Source: Leclercia adecarboxylata (lineage in GTDB: Bacteria; Pseudomonadota; Gammaproteobacteria; Enterobacterales; Enterobacteriaceae). From it: DNA of 64,000 nucleotides. How positions within the stretch are numbered: position 1 is the stretch's first letter; every line of letters starts with the position of its first letter. Location: positions 186,001-250,000 of the forward strand of contig NZ_CP040888.1 of NCBI RefSeq assembly GCF_006171285.1. Direction: 5' to 3'. Positions 18,607 to 28,370 of this stretch are shown here, piece by piece. Under the pieces are notes generated by a model, which searched no databases, was not told the DNA's origin, and worked only from the letters and a program-made list of their open reading frames with translations. A program made the position numbers and the translations under genes.

Positions 18607-19029
18607 ATGTCGATACTCAGTAGCTTCGTCATCAGAGCAACGGGGATACCTGACAAAAAGTATCTCCGGGATCCCGTAATAAAACGTTGTTATAAACGTC
18701 TGAGTCGTAGGGTGCCTGCTCTAATGACGGGGTGGCTTCTGTGCATTCTGGGTTCAGGGTATGTCAGTATGGCACTGGAACAGCCTGATAGCACTGTATT
18801 ACTCAGTCTGCTGCTGTTGTATGTTATGTCAGGCATTTTACTGATGCAGTTCCAGTATATGTATTCAGAGCGAAGCATAGGCTACAAGTTCTACCTGGAA
18901 GTGCTTATGAATGCAGCTGCCAGTACTCAACATAAAGAACAGTTACAGTATCTGTTCATTAATAAGCCCAATTCCATCACGATGGGCGATCTTTACCGAC
19001 TTTATGATTTTAATGGGGGAGGGCGATAG
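18607..19029 (+). CDS. Small membrane protein, unknown function
   Basis: 140 residues with a basic N-terminus (KRCYKRLSRR) and two close membrane spans near 37-57 and 64-82. A soluble C-terminal domain of about 55 residues follows. AAGGAAAAAAG precedes the ATG. Third gene of the short operon after the DsbC-like gene. No family recognised. Confidence 0.6.
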   Translation: MSILSSFVIRATGIPDKKYLRDPVIKRCYKRLSRRVPALMTGWLLCILGSGYVSMALEQPDSTVLLSLLLLYVMSGILLMQFQYMYSERSIGYKFYLEVLMNAAASTQHKEQLQYLFINKPNSITMGDLYRLYDFNGGGR

Positions 19030-19088
19030 CCACGTTAATGTGCGTGTCCAAAAGTCACTTTTGAACATTCTCTTCCCGCCGTCTGCTT

Positions 19089-19700
19089 TCAGTTCCAGGG
19101 GATCACTGCAACATAATTTCCGGAACGCAGCGGCGCATCAAATTTATCAGTAAAGGCGTCGATCATTGCTGAATAAGCAATGCTGTCTGACGGCACAGGT
19201 GCATTGCTTTGCATACTCACTTTCAGAACCTGCTTTGCTCCTTTCGCTGACGGGTATACCTCGACATCCAGCTGTCGCATATAGTGCATCTGCGACATCG
19301 TCTCAGTGCCTATTACCCCATCGACTGGCTTGTAGTCATAGTCAGTATGCAATTCGCCATGCTTGTCAGTTCTCGTTGTCTTTTTATCTACAACGTAGCC
19401 TGTCACCCCAGTAAGAAGCTGCTCGCTATACTGCATGTTCTCCTGTGAGCTGCTGATTCGGAACCTGAGCACATAATCTGGCTGGTGAGTGGAAATAATG
19501 ACTCCTTTTTTTGCTAATCCATCAGCAAAACGGCCTGAAAACATTCTGGACTGAATACTTTCGTCCGGAGGGACTATCTGAAACCTTTTATTTGTAACAG
19601 GACGAGGCATTAGATCGTACGCATCTACCTGGTTTGCGAAATGATATCCGCATCCACTCAAAAGCATTGCGGTTGTGAGTATAAAGCCCTGCCTAATCAT
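19089..19700 (-). CDS. Putative lipoprotein of the transfer region
   Basis: A 203-residue protein with a lipoprotein signal (TTAMLLSGC, lipid-carrying Cys17). The mature part is beta-rich in pattern and contains 'YVLRFRISSSQENMQY' and 'DVEVYPSAKGAKQVLKV', as in outer-membrane lipoproteins that work in complexes. It converges on the preceding operon and is divergent from the DsbA-like gene. Role unknown; a helper of the mating apparatus is possible. Confidence 0.6.
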   Translation of the reverse strand: MIRQGFILTTAMLLSGCGYHFANQVDAYDLMPRPVTNKRFQIVPPDESIQSRMFSGRFADGLAKKGVIISTHQPDYVLRFRISSSQENMQYSEQLLTGVTGYVVDKKTTRTDKHGELHTDYDYKPVDGVIGTETMSQMHYMRQLDVEVYPSAKGAKQVLKVSMQSNAPVPSDSIAYSAMIDAFTDKFDAPLRSGNYVAVIPWN

Positions 19701-19806
19701 CCTTTAATCTCCAAAAAGCATTGTTTCACGAATAATTCCGATTTACCGGGCCAGTATAATCCATCGCAGGTTAATAACTAACAGGCTGAAAAGCATAAAG
19801 GTAGCT

Positions 19807-20616
19807 ATGTCTAAAGAATTTTATTTAAAACCGATGGCCACGATTTTAATTTCTGCGGTTATTGCTACCGCTGCCTCGGCGTTAATCACGGCAACTTATT
19901 TTAAACCGAAGGTGCTCAGTGAGGAAGAAATTGGCAAAATTGCCGCTACTTACCTGGTAAAAAATCCCCATTATTTAGTGGAAGCAGGTAAGGCGCTGGA
20001 AAATCAGAACGTGAGTGCCTCAGTGGAACGAATAATTCCATATGCGCCAGCTCTGCTGGATACCAAGGAGACGCCAAACATCGGCCCTGATGACGCCGAC
20101 GTCGCGGTAATCGAGTTCTTCGACTATCAGTGTATTTACTGCATGCGGGTTACACCTGTTGTTGAATCGGTAATGAATCAGAGCAAAGATGTAAAATTCT
20201 TCTTTAAAGAATTCCCGATTTTTGCCGGTTCAAAACCTGTATCTGCCATGGGGGCCGCTACGGGTCTGCACGTCTATCAGAATTTCGGTGCTGAAGCCTA
20301 TCGTAAGTACCACAACAACCTGATGGCTGTGGCTCATACCTTCATGACCTCTCAACGCAAATTCGAACTCACTGACTTTAATACTGTGGTGGAAAAGTCA
20401 GGGTTTAACAGCACGTTTTCTGACAGGGAAAAAAACCGGTATGAAAACGTGATCTCCGGCAATATGCAGCTGGGCGAAGCGCTCGGGATCACCGGCACAC
20501 CCGGTTTCATCATTATGAATATGAAAAAGCCGAATGCGGCGACTACCACATTTATCCCCGGGGCTATGGACGCAGCAACTTTGCAGGGCGCAATCGAAAA
20601 AGCTCGCGGGGCCTAA
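19807..20616 (+). CDS. Membrane-anchored DsbA-like thiol oxidoreductase
   Basis: A 269-residue protein with an N-terminal membrane anchor (residues 12-31) and a DsbA/ScsC-type domain. The active site is CIYC at 109-112 in EFFDYQCIYCMRV, and the cis-proline is in GTPGF near 231. The helical insertion between these is present. It probably introduces or maintains disulfides in plasmid envelope proteins. It is the third thioredoxin-fold protein in this 13-kb stretch. An AAAGTNACTTT copy overlaps its 3' end (20615-20625). Confidence 0.8.
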   Translation: MSKEFYLKPMATILISAVIATAASALITATYFKPKVLSEEEIGKIAATYLVKNPHYLVEAGKALENQNVSASVERIIPYAPALLDTKETPNIGPDDADVAVIEFFDYQCIYCMRVTPVVESVMNQSKDVKFFFKEFPIFAGSKPVSAMGAATGLHVYQNFGAEAYRKYHNNLMAVAHTFMTSQRKFELTDFNTVVEKSGFNSTFSDREKNRYENVISGNMQLGEALGITGTPGFIIMNMKKPNAATTTFIPGAMDAATLQGAIEKARGA

Positions 20617-20661
20617 AGTTACTTTCACATTTGATGAGTACGGCCATGCCGGTCATGGCCG

Positions 20662-21921
20662 CTACGCTTTTACAACGAGTAATTCATCCCAGCGGGTCGT
20701 ATATCTCGGTGATAGCATGGCCTGCTTCATACGAAAATCCTGTTGAATGCCTTCCCCCAGTAAAAACAGAGCTCCGCGCTTTTCTTTATTGAACCGGTCC
20801 ATAACTTTCATCAGTGCCTGACTGCCAGGCCTGGCCGGGCGAGTATCAAACAGGCTGAGTTGCTCTGTGCCGTCAGTCATAGCGGAGAGCATTACCCCTG
20901 CTTTCGCATACGCTATCCCGGGTCTGTAAATGCGGTTCAGGATGGTCATGGCTGCATCAACCAGATCGCGGGTGTCCTGTGTAGCGGTAAGCGGCTCGAT
21001 ACCACAATTGCTGTAGCGGTTTTCACCTTGCGCATAATTGCTACTCTGAATGAAGACTGTGATTTGACGGGTCCACGAGCCATCCTTGCGCAGCTGCTCT
21101 GCCGCCCGGGCGGTAAAAAATGAAACTGCCTCATGTAGCTTGCCTATCTCATTAAGGCGCTGACCAAAACTTCTGGAAACGATAATCTGTTGCCTGACAG
21201 GAGGAGACTCGTGCAGCCGGAAACATGGTTCGCCATGCAGTTCCCGCCAGGTACGCTCGATTTCAACGCCAAAGCTTTTACGTAAAAAGCGAACGTCGCT
21301 ATTATAAAAATCACCGGCAGTGATGATCCCGAAAGCCGACAGGCGTTCACTAATCTTTCGACCAATACCCCATATTTCTCTGGTACTGATCAGGCTCAGG
21401 AGCTTCCTGATCCTGGCCTGATCAGTCAAAACTACAACCCCGCCTGTAGCTGCCCATCGTTTGCTCGCATAGGTGCATAATTTAGCGAGGGTTTTGGTGC
21501 TTGAACAACCCACACCACAGGTAAGGGACAGATTATGAAGAAGTGTACTTCTGATCAACCGGCCGTAATCTTCATAATCTATTATCTTGTTCATGTTTTT
21601 CAATAACATGAAATTTTCATCTATGCTATATCGACTCGATTGAGGCGCGAAGCTTTCCAGCGTTTCATGGAAGCGATTTGAGTAGTCTTCATACAAAGTA
21701 AAGTTAGAGCTCCGGACTTCGATCCGGTGTTGCTGAATCAAATCCCTGCACTTAAAAATTGGGGTCCCACGCTTAATACCAACGCTTTTAGCCAGTTTAT
21801 TCATTGCAATGACGGACGAATCGTTATTGCTGGCTATGATGAGCGGCTTTTTTGACAGCTTGGGATCCATCGCACACTCAAATGCCGCATAGGCTCCGTT
21901 AATATCAACGTGCATGTACAT
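20662..21921 (-). CDS. umuC: UmuC-like Y-family DNA polymerase V subunit
   Basis: Error-prone translesion polymerase, 419 residues, near the E. coli UmuC length. The N-terminal metal-site aspartate lies in HVDINGAYAAFE and the second acidic pair in YSIDENF. Fingers, thumb and little-finger regions follow in the expected order. The start is MYMHVD or the ATG two codons later (MHVD). It overlaps umuD by 17 bases, so the subunits are co-translated. It is SOS-controlled through the box upstream of umuD. Confidence 0.93.
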   Translation of the reverse strand: MYMHVDINGAYAAFECAMDPKLSKKPLIIASNNDSSVIAMNKLAKSVGIKRGTPIFKCRDLIQQHRIEVRSSNFTLYEDYSNRFHETLESFAPQSSRYSIDENFMLLKNMNKIIDYEDYGRLIRSTLLHNLSLTCGVGCSSTKTLAKLCTYASKRWAATGGVVVLTDQARIRKLLSLISTREIWGIGRKISERLSAFGIITAGDFYNSDVRFLRKSFGVEIERTWRELHGEPCFRLHESPPVRQQIIVSRSFGQRLNEIGKLHEAVSFFTARAAEQLRKDGSWTRQITVFIQSSNYAQGENRYSNCGIEPLTATQDTRDLVDAAMTILNRIYRPGIAYAKAGVMLSAMTDGTEQLSLFDTRPARPGSQALMKVMDRFNKEKRGALFLLGEGIQQDFRMKQAMLSPRYTTRWDELLVVKA

Positions 21922-22339
21922 GGCTGAACTGATTCAGTGCAAAGGTGACGACGCCCCATATCTCAAGGGATTCAGGATTTACACGTATCGGCTTATAGGC
22001 TGGATTAGAAGGCATCAAAAGCAGCTCAGGATACGTGTGTAAGATCTTTACCGTAAACTCTCCATCCACCAGCGCAACGACGATAGAGCCGTGTCGTGCT
22101 GTTAAAGACCGATCCACAACCAGTATTGCTCCATCATTGATACCGGCATTGATCATACTGAGGCCCGCCGCCCTGACAAAGAAGGTTGAGGGGCGGTTGC
22201 GGACTACATATTCATGCAAATTTAATTCATTATCTTCATGCCCGGCGCACGGACTCATCACTCCACAGCTTAGTAAATCACTGAAAAAAGGTGCCATTTC
22301 GTAAGGCTTGTTGCTAATGTGCTCAAGGATAACAGACAT
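21905..22339 (-). CDS. umuD: UmuD-like self-cleaving subunit
   Basis: 144 residues. RecA-stimulated self-cleavage is expected at C25-G26 (LLSCGVMSP). The catalytic serine is S61 in AAGLSMINAG and the lysine K98 in GEFTVKIL, matching E. coli S60 and K97. Cleaved UmuD' dimer joins UmuC to form Pol V. The promoter carries a consensus LexA box 22-37 bases upstream of the start. Confidence 0.93.
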   Translation of the reverse strand: MSVILEHISNKPYEMAPFFSDLLSCGVMSPCAGHEDNELNLHEYVVRNRPSTFFVRAAGLSMINAGINDGAILVVDRSLTARHGSIVVALVDGEFTVKILHTYPELLLMPSNPAYKPIRVNPESLEIWGVVTFALNQFSHVHAR

Positions 22340-22360
22340 AGCTACACTCGAATTCCTGTA

Positions 22361-22376
22361 CTGTATGTATAAACAG
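22361..22376. promoter_or_regulatory. LexA (SOS) box of umuDC
   Basis: CTGTATGTATAAACAG fits CTGT-N8-ACAG exactly and is extended by flanking TA on each side (22359-22378). It lies directly upstream of umuD, so the host LexA repressor controls the pair. Confidence 0.92.
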
Positions 22377-22532
22377 TATTGCGAGTTGAAGAGAAAAGAT
22401 CAAATCTCTCCGGTAACGCTATCAAGCCTGACGAAAAATTAAGCTTTATCATAAACATCAAAAACCATCTTTTACCGATAATGGCGAGCTGGCCTACGAA
22501 GAAGGTATACAAGCTAGGATGAAAGGATTCTG

Positions 22533-23141
22533 ATGCTCCTCCCACCAAATTTTTTATCTCCTGAAGACCAGGCTGAGTACGATGCTTATATGGCAAGGTT
22601 CAGCGAGGTAAATCACTATTATGAGCATTGCACTGTCCCCGTGATTGACTGGTTTTTTAAACAAGCAACCGAGGCGCTGCATCATGGTCTATGGTTACCG
22701 GCCTGTACGAGCTTTCTGAATGGGATCGAAACATCACTCAGGGTTACGCTGAAGTTGAAATCAACTGTTAACGTTCAGCAGTCAGTTCCTGTACTGGTGG
22801 ACTTAGATGGTACGTCAGTAATGAGTAACGCTTTAATGCGAAAGGCTAAGCAGGAAGGGATGCCGATAGAATTACTGTCATTTCCAGCCGAGAAGAATAT
22901 GTTGGCAAAGATAGACGCTGGTAAAAAACCTGAAGCAGATATCGTCAGGCTTAGAAATAGTCTATGCCATGGCAACATTCTGGAGTTCATTATGAGTGTT
23001 AAAGTCGGTTCTCCAGATCCCATACGAATTTTTACTCCTGGTAACTGCTGTGGTTTAGCGCTTTTACTTTCGGCCTTATCGAAGAAATGGACGGTAGGCT
23101 TGCATCAATACTGGATCGACAACAATCTGACGTCCTGCTGA
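22533..23141 (+). CDS. Hypothetical protein with HEPN-like motif
   Basis: A 202-residue protein with AAAGGA before the ATG. Near the C-terminus it has RNSLCHG (R-N-x3-H), the arrangement of the RNA-cleaving HEPN motif, in a helical setting. No other domain is recognised. It could be a plasmid HEPN protein of unknown use or a helical protein with a chance motif. Divergent from umuDC. Confidence 0.55.
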   Translation: MLLPPNFLSPEDQAEYDAYMARFSEVNHYYEHCTVPVIDWFFKQATEALHHGLWLPACTSFLNGIETSLRVTLKLKSTVNVQQSVPVLVDLDGTSVMSNALMRKAKQEGMPIELLSFPAEKNMLAKIDAGKKPEADIVRLRNSLCHGNILEFIMSVKVGSPDPIRIFTPGNCCGLALLLSALSKKWTVGLHQYWIDNNLTSC

Positions 23142-23294
23142 AACCTCATAAATCATGCCTACTAAAGTCACGTGCAAAAAAACGTTGTAGCATGATATGT
23201 TTAAAGTCAAAACAGTGGGTTCTATGTTTTGACGGCAAACATGATATAACTAATACTTCATAAGTAGATATCAATAGTCATAATGGAGTGAACT

Positions 23295-23648
23295 ATGAAA
23301 TTAAAAAATATTCTGCTGTGTGCGATGATGTCAGTCGCTTTTGGCTCCTCTGCTAATACTACACATAAAGTTGAAAACGAACCTATCCCAAACATTATTC
23401 TTGATGGTAAGGTTGATGATATTTGTAAAGATGCAAGCATCCGAACTGAACTTAATCATGATAAAGCAAAGGAACTGGTAACCACCAACCTGAAGCAGGC
23501 ATTACCATTAAATACGGTACCGGATAAGTTGGATGAAGTTGCAGAAGCCTTTGTAAACCGCGACAAAGGCGCTTCAGAAACAGCAGACCATTGCCTTGTT
23601 AATGTACGTAATAAATACTGGGAAATGTATCCCTCTGAAGATAAGTAG
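23295..23648 (+). CDS. Small secreted protein, unknown function
   Basis: 117 residues with a signal peptide (MKLKNILLCAMMSVAFGSSA). The mature part is charged and helical, with two cysteines (DDICKDA and TADHCLV) that could pair. It is monocistronic, with a terminator 11 bases after the stop. No family recognised. Confidence 0.6.
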   Translation: MKLKNILLCAMMSVAFGSSANTTHKVENEPIPNIILDGKVDDICKDASIRTELNHDKAKELVTTNLKQALPLNTVPDKLDEVAEAFVNRDKGASETADHCLVNVRNKYWEMYPSEDK

Positions 23649-23659
23649 CATTTATTATT

Positions 23660-23686
23660 AAAGGCTTCACTTAAGAAGCCTTTTTT
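23660..23686 (+). terminator. Rho-independent terminator
   Basis: AAAGGCTTC and GAAGCC(TTT) form a stem with a six-base loop followed by a run of T. It ends the transcript of the small secreted protein gene. Confidence 0.85.
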
Positions 23687-23870
23687 AACCCTTTGCGAAA
23701 CCTGCTTTAAAAGCAATGCGCTATTCATATCTAAGAATCTATTTAATTAATGAATAATAGTGGACGGATTCATTTCTAGTGAATGCCGAAGTTGGTGTTT
23801 TTTGAGTTATTAGACGGTAAGTGCAATCTGGTATGATTCACCTAACATACGAATCTGGAAGGAAAGGTAT

Positions 23871-26800
23871 ATGGGTGACCTGGTCAGCAAAAATAACATT
23901 GACCGTTTAGAGCGATTTCATTCTTTGCTGGCGGGTCAGTACTGGACGTCCACTGACAGCATCCCTGAAGAGGGTATTGTGGCAGGGGATACGCTGCTCA
24001 TTACGTCTTTGCGTTACGTTGAAGATAAGCTGCACACAGTGATTCTACGCGCCCATCCCCGCGTTTACGGTCAGACTGTAGCTATTGTCACTGAAGACAG
24101 CAGCGGCAACCGTAGGGAACGTGGCAAAGAAATGCGAGAGCATCGCTTCCTGGTTAAGGATTTTCTGTCCAGTTTTGTATTTGAACCCGACCATAAGGTA
24201 ATCCGGGATGCTGAACTCAGACAAGCTCAGGAAGAAGTGAATAGCCTACAGGCATCGCTTACAGCCCTCGTGAGCGATGCTCAGGGGCTCCGTGACCTTG
24301 CGATTGAGCAATTAGGTACAGATGACCGTGAAAACCCTGTGACGGGCCTTAGCGTTGCGTTAGTGCCCCCACAAGAGCAGCAGGCGGTAACCTCACTGGC
24401 GATTGGATCAGTTCAAAATGCTCTGTCCTCTGGTATTTCAGATACCCGCATTGAACAAATCAGAGAAGCGGCCTTAAAAGAAGGGCAGATCAGCACAGCC
24501 ATCAGCAAAATCATCACACAACGAACGCAGGCAATCGCTAATGCCAGCAAAAGAATGCTGCCCTATTTCGAGGAAGTTGCAGCGGCAAGTCTGGCCACTA
24601 CAGAAGAAGCCATGGAATATGTGAAGAAAATCCACGATGGCGTTGGCAGTCTGGAACTGTATACCGGCAAAGACGTTGAGGTAGTGAATATCGTGAAGGG
24701 TGAATCCGCTCCATCACACCTCCCGCTCCAGGTCGTTCAGGCAAAGCTGATGGTGGATGAAGAGCTGGCCGTATGGTGCGATCTCGATAGCTGGTTCGAC
24801 TTCTCTGATATGGAAAAATTTCATGAAACTTTACGAACCAGCCCCGGGCTGGTGGAGCAGATTTTTCCGTCCGAACGTTCCATCGTATGTATGGCCACAA
24901 CACGACGTTATATCGATTACCGCGATCCCTGGGAAAATCATGTCCGCAATGACAGGAACCGGGTTGTATTCCTTCTGGTCCGGGACGGTCAAAATATTCA
25001 TCAGGTTTACTCTTCGGTAGAAAGCCATCTTGGGGCTTCGCAGCTATTCCCTTCCGCCAGCGAACAGGAAGCACATTTCCAGGGGATTGATGGCAGCACC
25101 ATAAAGTTTGAGGACGTCAGTTATACCGACCGACTGAAGCAGCATGATCTTATGGCACTTCACTACCGTCGTTTCCTGATCCTTATCTGCGGCCTCGATC
25201 ACCGGCTCAAACTATTTGGTGATTTCTATGATACCAATACCCCTTACAGTTTTCTGAGCCTTGAGTTCCAGGAACGGTACTTCCAATTTCTGCACGACAA
25301 AGACGGTTCTGGCCTTTTGGGTATGGCTGAGACACGGCCGTCTCTGCAAAGTTATCTTGAACAGGCAAACTCATGCCTTCAGTCCGGATCCCGGGTAATG
25401 TGCAACTGGGATTCGTTGATGAACCCAGTGACAGCACCAGGAGCAGTTCAGGAAGACAACAGCTACTCTGGCTATAAATGGCTTGGGAGAACCCATAAAA
25501 ACTATGAGCCGGTTATTGCATTCCGTCAGGGAGACGATATCTGTGTCAACGCAACAGTAAACAGATACTCAACGGATCGAGATTTCAATTGTAAGGTGAA
25601 TTTGTCTTTATTTAAGGAGTCCAGCAGGAATGATGCTGAACTGGGTTTCCTGTGCATGGATACCATTAAAGCGGAGGAGCTCGAATGGTACATTCACAGA
25701 CGTAAATTCAGGTCTAATCACCTGTTTTACATTCGCTTCTTCAAGATGGCTTTAAATTATATTCGTGCCGAGCGTGAGGCAGAAGAACCTTACCGGCAGA
25801 TGCTGAGCCAGGCTCTGGCCGATGGAAATATTGGCCAGCCTAATCTGAGATCAGAGTTGATAGATCGATGCATTGTAGCCTGGCGAGCTGATAACAGGGG
25901 GGCGACGCTGGAAGCTGCCATGAGTACAGAGAAGGGCTCCAAAGAGCTCCTGAACCAGCTCTATATGCTCGCTGATGTGGGGCTCAAACATCTTCCCGGG
26001 GTTCGTAATTTTATTAGCAGCAAAGGCTATGAGCTGGTCAGGTTATCGGTAAATGCTTCAGGGAAACTTGTTGCATATGCCGCACCAGCAAATTTTGAAT
26101 GCGACAACCGGATGGAAGGGCATGCCTGGGTTCATCGAATGGTACTTGCTACATCCCGAAATGTCTTAAACGTCACTCATCAACGTTTTGCGAAAATGAA
26201 ACACTTCTTACCAGCTGAAAACACCCTGTTCGAAGATGAACAGCTGGTGGCCACATGGTCGGGCAAAAAGACTGCTTTCAAAAGCTTCGAAGAGAAGCAG
26301 CGTTATTTTGATACATGCTCCCGTGGCGCTCAGGCTCTTAAGCAGTTTTTAAAGCTGAACGATCCGGTGATTTACACCAATCTGCTTGGCCAGTGGATTG
26401 AGGCCTATGAAAGTATCAATGAAACCAGTGAGTACGTACAGCAAGTAAGCCTAATGGCTCCTGTTGCGGTCAAGAGCGAAAAAGGTAAAGCCAGCCTCAT
26501 CTATATTGGCACTAAAGACCTGGCCGACTGGTTTTATCAGAAAGCGCCGACACCCGAGTTGCAGGCGCTGTTCCTTGAGGAATACCTGTCCAAATTTGAA
26601 AATAAAGAGGTCAATAAAGAAAAGCTACTTTCACGCAGAAATACCGCTCTGTCTCTCAGTTTTTACACCATGGACAACGGGGAAGTACCAGATGAAATCC
26701 TCGTCACCAAATCAGTTGATAATGCCAGACGGTGGTATTCAGGAATGTTCACAAGCATGCCAACGATGTTAAATGACCAGTGGTCCTGCCATGTTGCGCA

Positions 26801-27206
26801 TTTTTCCCGTAACGGAAAACTCTATTTGACGCCTGATCTGGTCACTGATGAAGGGGAACCTGGTTTTGATGAAATACTCGGGTATCCGCGCCCGGAGGGG
26901 CTGGTACCGGTAACCGTGTGTGAGTTTGAAATTGACCACTTTAACCGACGTGGCATTGATGCGAATGGTGATAAGGTGAATATTACACAGTGGGTCGATA
27001 TTTATCAGGGTGAGCGTGAGGTTACGGAACTGCTGGGGCCTATTTCTGAAGAAGGGGTGAACATCAAAACCTACAGGATGGACACTCTTGAGCAGGCGAT
27101 GAAAAACATCTCCCGGGGCTCGACGCGCCTCAGACCGTCAACGGAGAATAGCGAGTGGCAACAGCCAGCAGAAGGTGTGAGCCGCTATGTACTTCGGTCA
27201 TGGTAA
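23871..27206 (+). CDS. Large protein of unknown function (1111 residues)
   Basis: A soluble 1111-residue protein with GGAAGGAAAGG before the ATG. The N-terminal ~100 residues look globular and beta-rich ('DTLLITSLRYVEDKLHTVILRAHP'). A coiled-coil stretch follows (about 105-150, QAQEEVNSLQASLTALV), then a long region with no motif I can name. No signal peptide, membrane span, Walker motif or nuclease motif was found. It heads a set of small unknown genes and codon use resembles the backbone. Whether it is a structural, nucleoid-linked or entry-related factor cannot be told from sequence. Confidence 0.7.
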   Translation: MGDLVSKNNIDRLERFHSLLAGQYWTSTDSIPEEGIVAGDTLLITSLRYVEDKLHTVILRAHPRVYGQTVAIVTEDSSGNRRERGKEMREHRFLVKDFLSSFVFEPDHKVIRDAELRQAQEEVNSLQASLTALVSDAQGLRDLAIEQLGTDDRENPVTGLSVALVPPQEQQAVTSLAIGSVQNALSSGISDTRIEQIREAALKEGQISTAISKIITQRTQAIANASKRMLPYFEEVAAASLATTEEAMEYVKKIHDGVGSLELYTGKDVEVVNIVKGESAPSHLPLQVVQAKLMVDEELAVWCDLDSWFDFSDMEKFHETLRTSPGLVEQIFPSERSIVCMATTRRYIDYRDPWENHVRNDRNRVVFLLVRDGQNIHQVYSSVESHLGASQLFPSASEQEAHFQGIDGSTIKFEDVSYTDRLKQHDLMALHYRRFLILICGLDHRLKLFGDFYDTNTPYSFLSLEFQERYFQFLHDKDGSGLLGMAETRPSLQSYLEQANSCLQSGSRVMCNWDSLMNPVTAPGAVQEDNSYSGYKWLGRTHKNYEPVIAFRQGDDICVNATVNRYSTDRDFNCKVNLSLFKESSRNDAELGFLCMDTIKAEELEWYIHRRKFRSNHLFYIRFFKMALNYIRAEREAEEPYRQMLSQALADGNIGQPNLRSELIDRCIVAWRADNRGATLEAAMSTEKGSKELLNQLYMLADVGLKHLPGVRNFISSKGYELVRLSVNASGKLVAYAAPANFECDNRMEGHAWVHRMVLATSRNVLNVTHQRFAKMKHFLPAENTLFEDEQLVATWSGKKTAFKSFEEKQRYFDTCSRGAQALKQFLKLNDPVIYTNLLGQWIEAYESINETSEYVQQVSLMAPVAVKSEKGKASLIYIGTKDLADWFYQKAPTPELQALFLEEYLSKFENKEVNKEKLLSRRNTALSLSFYTMDNGEVPDEILVTKSVDNARRWYSGMFTSMPTMLNDQWSCHVAHFSRNGKLYLTPDLVTDEGEPGFDEILGYPRPEGLVPVTVCEFEIDHFNRRGIDANGDKVNITQWVDIYQGEREVTELLGPISEEGVNIKTYRMDTLEQAMKNISRGSTRLRPSTENSEWQQPAEGVSRYVLRSW

Positions 27207-27339
27207 AACGCGGGGGCAGGTGCCATCAAAACATCAAACAAAAAGCCATTACAGGCTCAAAGACCCCTTATCGCTCAAATTTGAAAGAGATAAGGCTTTA
27301 TGATGGCAACGAGGATTATCACCCATCTCGCCGGAGTAA

Positions 27340-27371
27340 CTGGCATAAAAATTGTTTAATCTTTATGCCAG
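27340..27371. repeat. Inverted repeat between the 1111-residue gene and the next
   Basis: CTGGCATAAA (27340-27349) and TTTATGCCAG (27362-27371) are perfect 10-bp complements around 12 bases. There is no T-tract after the plus-strand stem. It is probably an mRNA processing or attenuation structure. Confidence 0.45.
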
Positions 27372-27402
27372 CGCTTCGGCATTTGCTGGCAAGGAGACAG
27401 TG

Positions 27403-27663
27403 TTGAAAGACCATATCGTACCCCCACGAAAAACTAGCGCGAGTTTATCTTATCAACTCAAACGTATTGGGCGCATGCTCCTTCTTTTACTGAGCTTGGC
27501 TTTTATAGTTTACGGATTCGTACTGGCTTTCCATCCGCCGCTAACAACCTGGCTACTTCAACCCGGTGGACACTTTGCCCCAGATGACCGATTCATACTG
27601 GTTAGTGTTAAGGTTCAGTTTACAACCGGAATAATGGGGCTAATTGTTTGGCGCTTATGGTAA
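27403..27663 (+). CDS. Small two-span membrane protein
   Basis: 86 residues from a TTG preceded by AAGGAG at good spacing; an in-frame frame extends upstream without a ribosome site. Two hydrophobic segments (MLLLLLSLAFIVYGFVLAF and the C-terminal TTGIMGLIVW) flank a short loop. The fold and role are unknown. It precedes two more small unknown genes on the same strand. Confidence 0.5.
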   Translation: MKDHIVPPRKTSASLSYQLKRIGRMLLLLLSLAFIVYGFVLAFHPPLTTWLLQPGGHFAPDDRFILVSVKVQFTTGIMGLIVWRLW

Positions 27664-27770
27664 AAGTGGCAAGCAATGATGGGAGAAGGATAACGTTGCT
27701 CAGCTCAATCCGGTTTACTGATTGCTTAAATAGAAGGCAGTCATGCCTACATCAGAAAGGAGAAGCATAG

Positions 27771-28286
27771 ATGGTAGAAGCACGTTATCAAGGCAAGCCT
27801 GTTAGCAGTCTTCCTGAAGAAGCTTTTGCTGAAGGGTTATCGCGATCCGGTTTAAGCCCCGTTCTGCTACTGGCATCCCCGACCACAGTACCCGTTACCA
27901 CGGATGAGCGCTGGTGGCTCGCAAAGGAAAACGTGTCAGGACATTACGGCAGGATTTTTTATGCTGCGGTGCGGGAGTTGGTCATAAGGTCGGATATCAT
28001 CTCAGTAGTGAGAAGTATTGCAGATGAGAATTTCACGTCCGAACATATGGGGTACTTCGAGCGACTTACCTCTGATGAAAAAGAAGTCGTGTTTAGTGAT
28101 TACCTGCGCACTCTCGCTGAAGGCGGTCTTACCTGCACTGAGAAGAATCTCGTCAAACTGACGCAAGATTTATACCCGATTGATGCAACTCCTGACAACA
28201 TTAGAAAGCTATCCACGGACAGGGATGCACTGAACGAACTACACATCGATGGTATGGTACTTTTTATTACCGGCCCTGCGCTTTGA
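27771..28286 (+). CDS. Hypothetical protein
   Basis: A 171-residue soluble, acidic protein with AAAGGAGAAG before the ATG. No motif, signal peptide or membrane span is seen. It lies between two small membrane-protein genes in the same direction, so the three may form a unit with the 1111-residue gene. Confidence 0.55.
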   Translation: MVEARYQGKPVSSLPEEAFAEGLSRSGLSPVLLLASPTTVPVTTDERWWLAKENVSGHYGRIFYAAVRELVIRSDIISVVRSIADENFTSEHMGYFERLTSDEKEVVFSDYLRTLAEGGLTCTEKNLVKLTQDLYPIDATPDNIRKLSTDRDALNELHIDGMVLFITGPAL

Positions 28287-28370
28287 TTATGGAGATAATA
28301 CATGCGGTGTTATCCCTGTTAAGGGTTAAGGTAACATTCTTCTAGAATTACAGAAAAATAGAGGTCTAAC

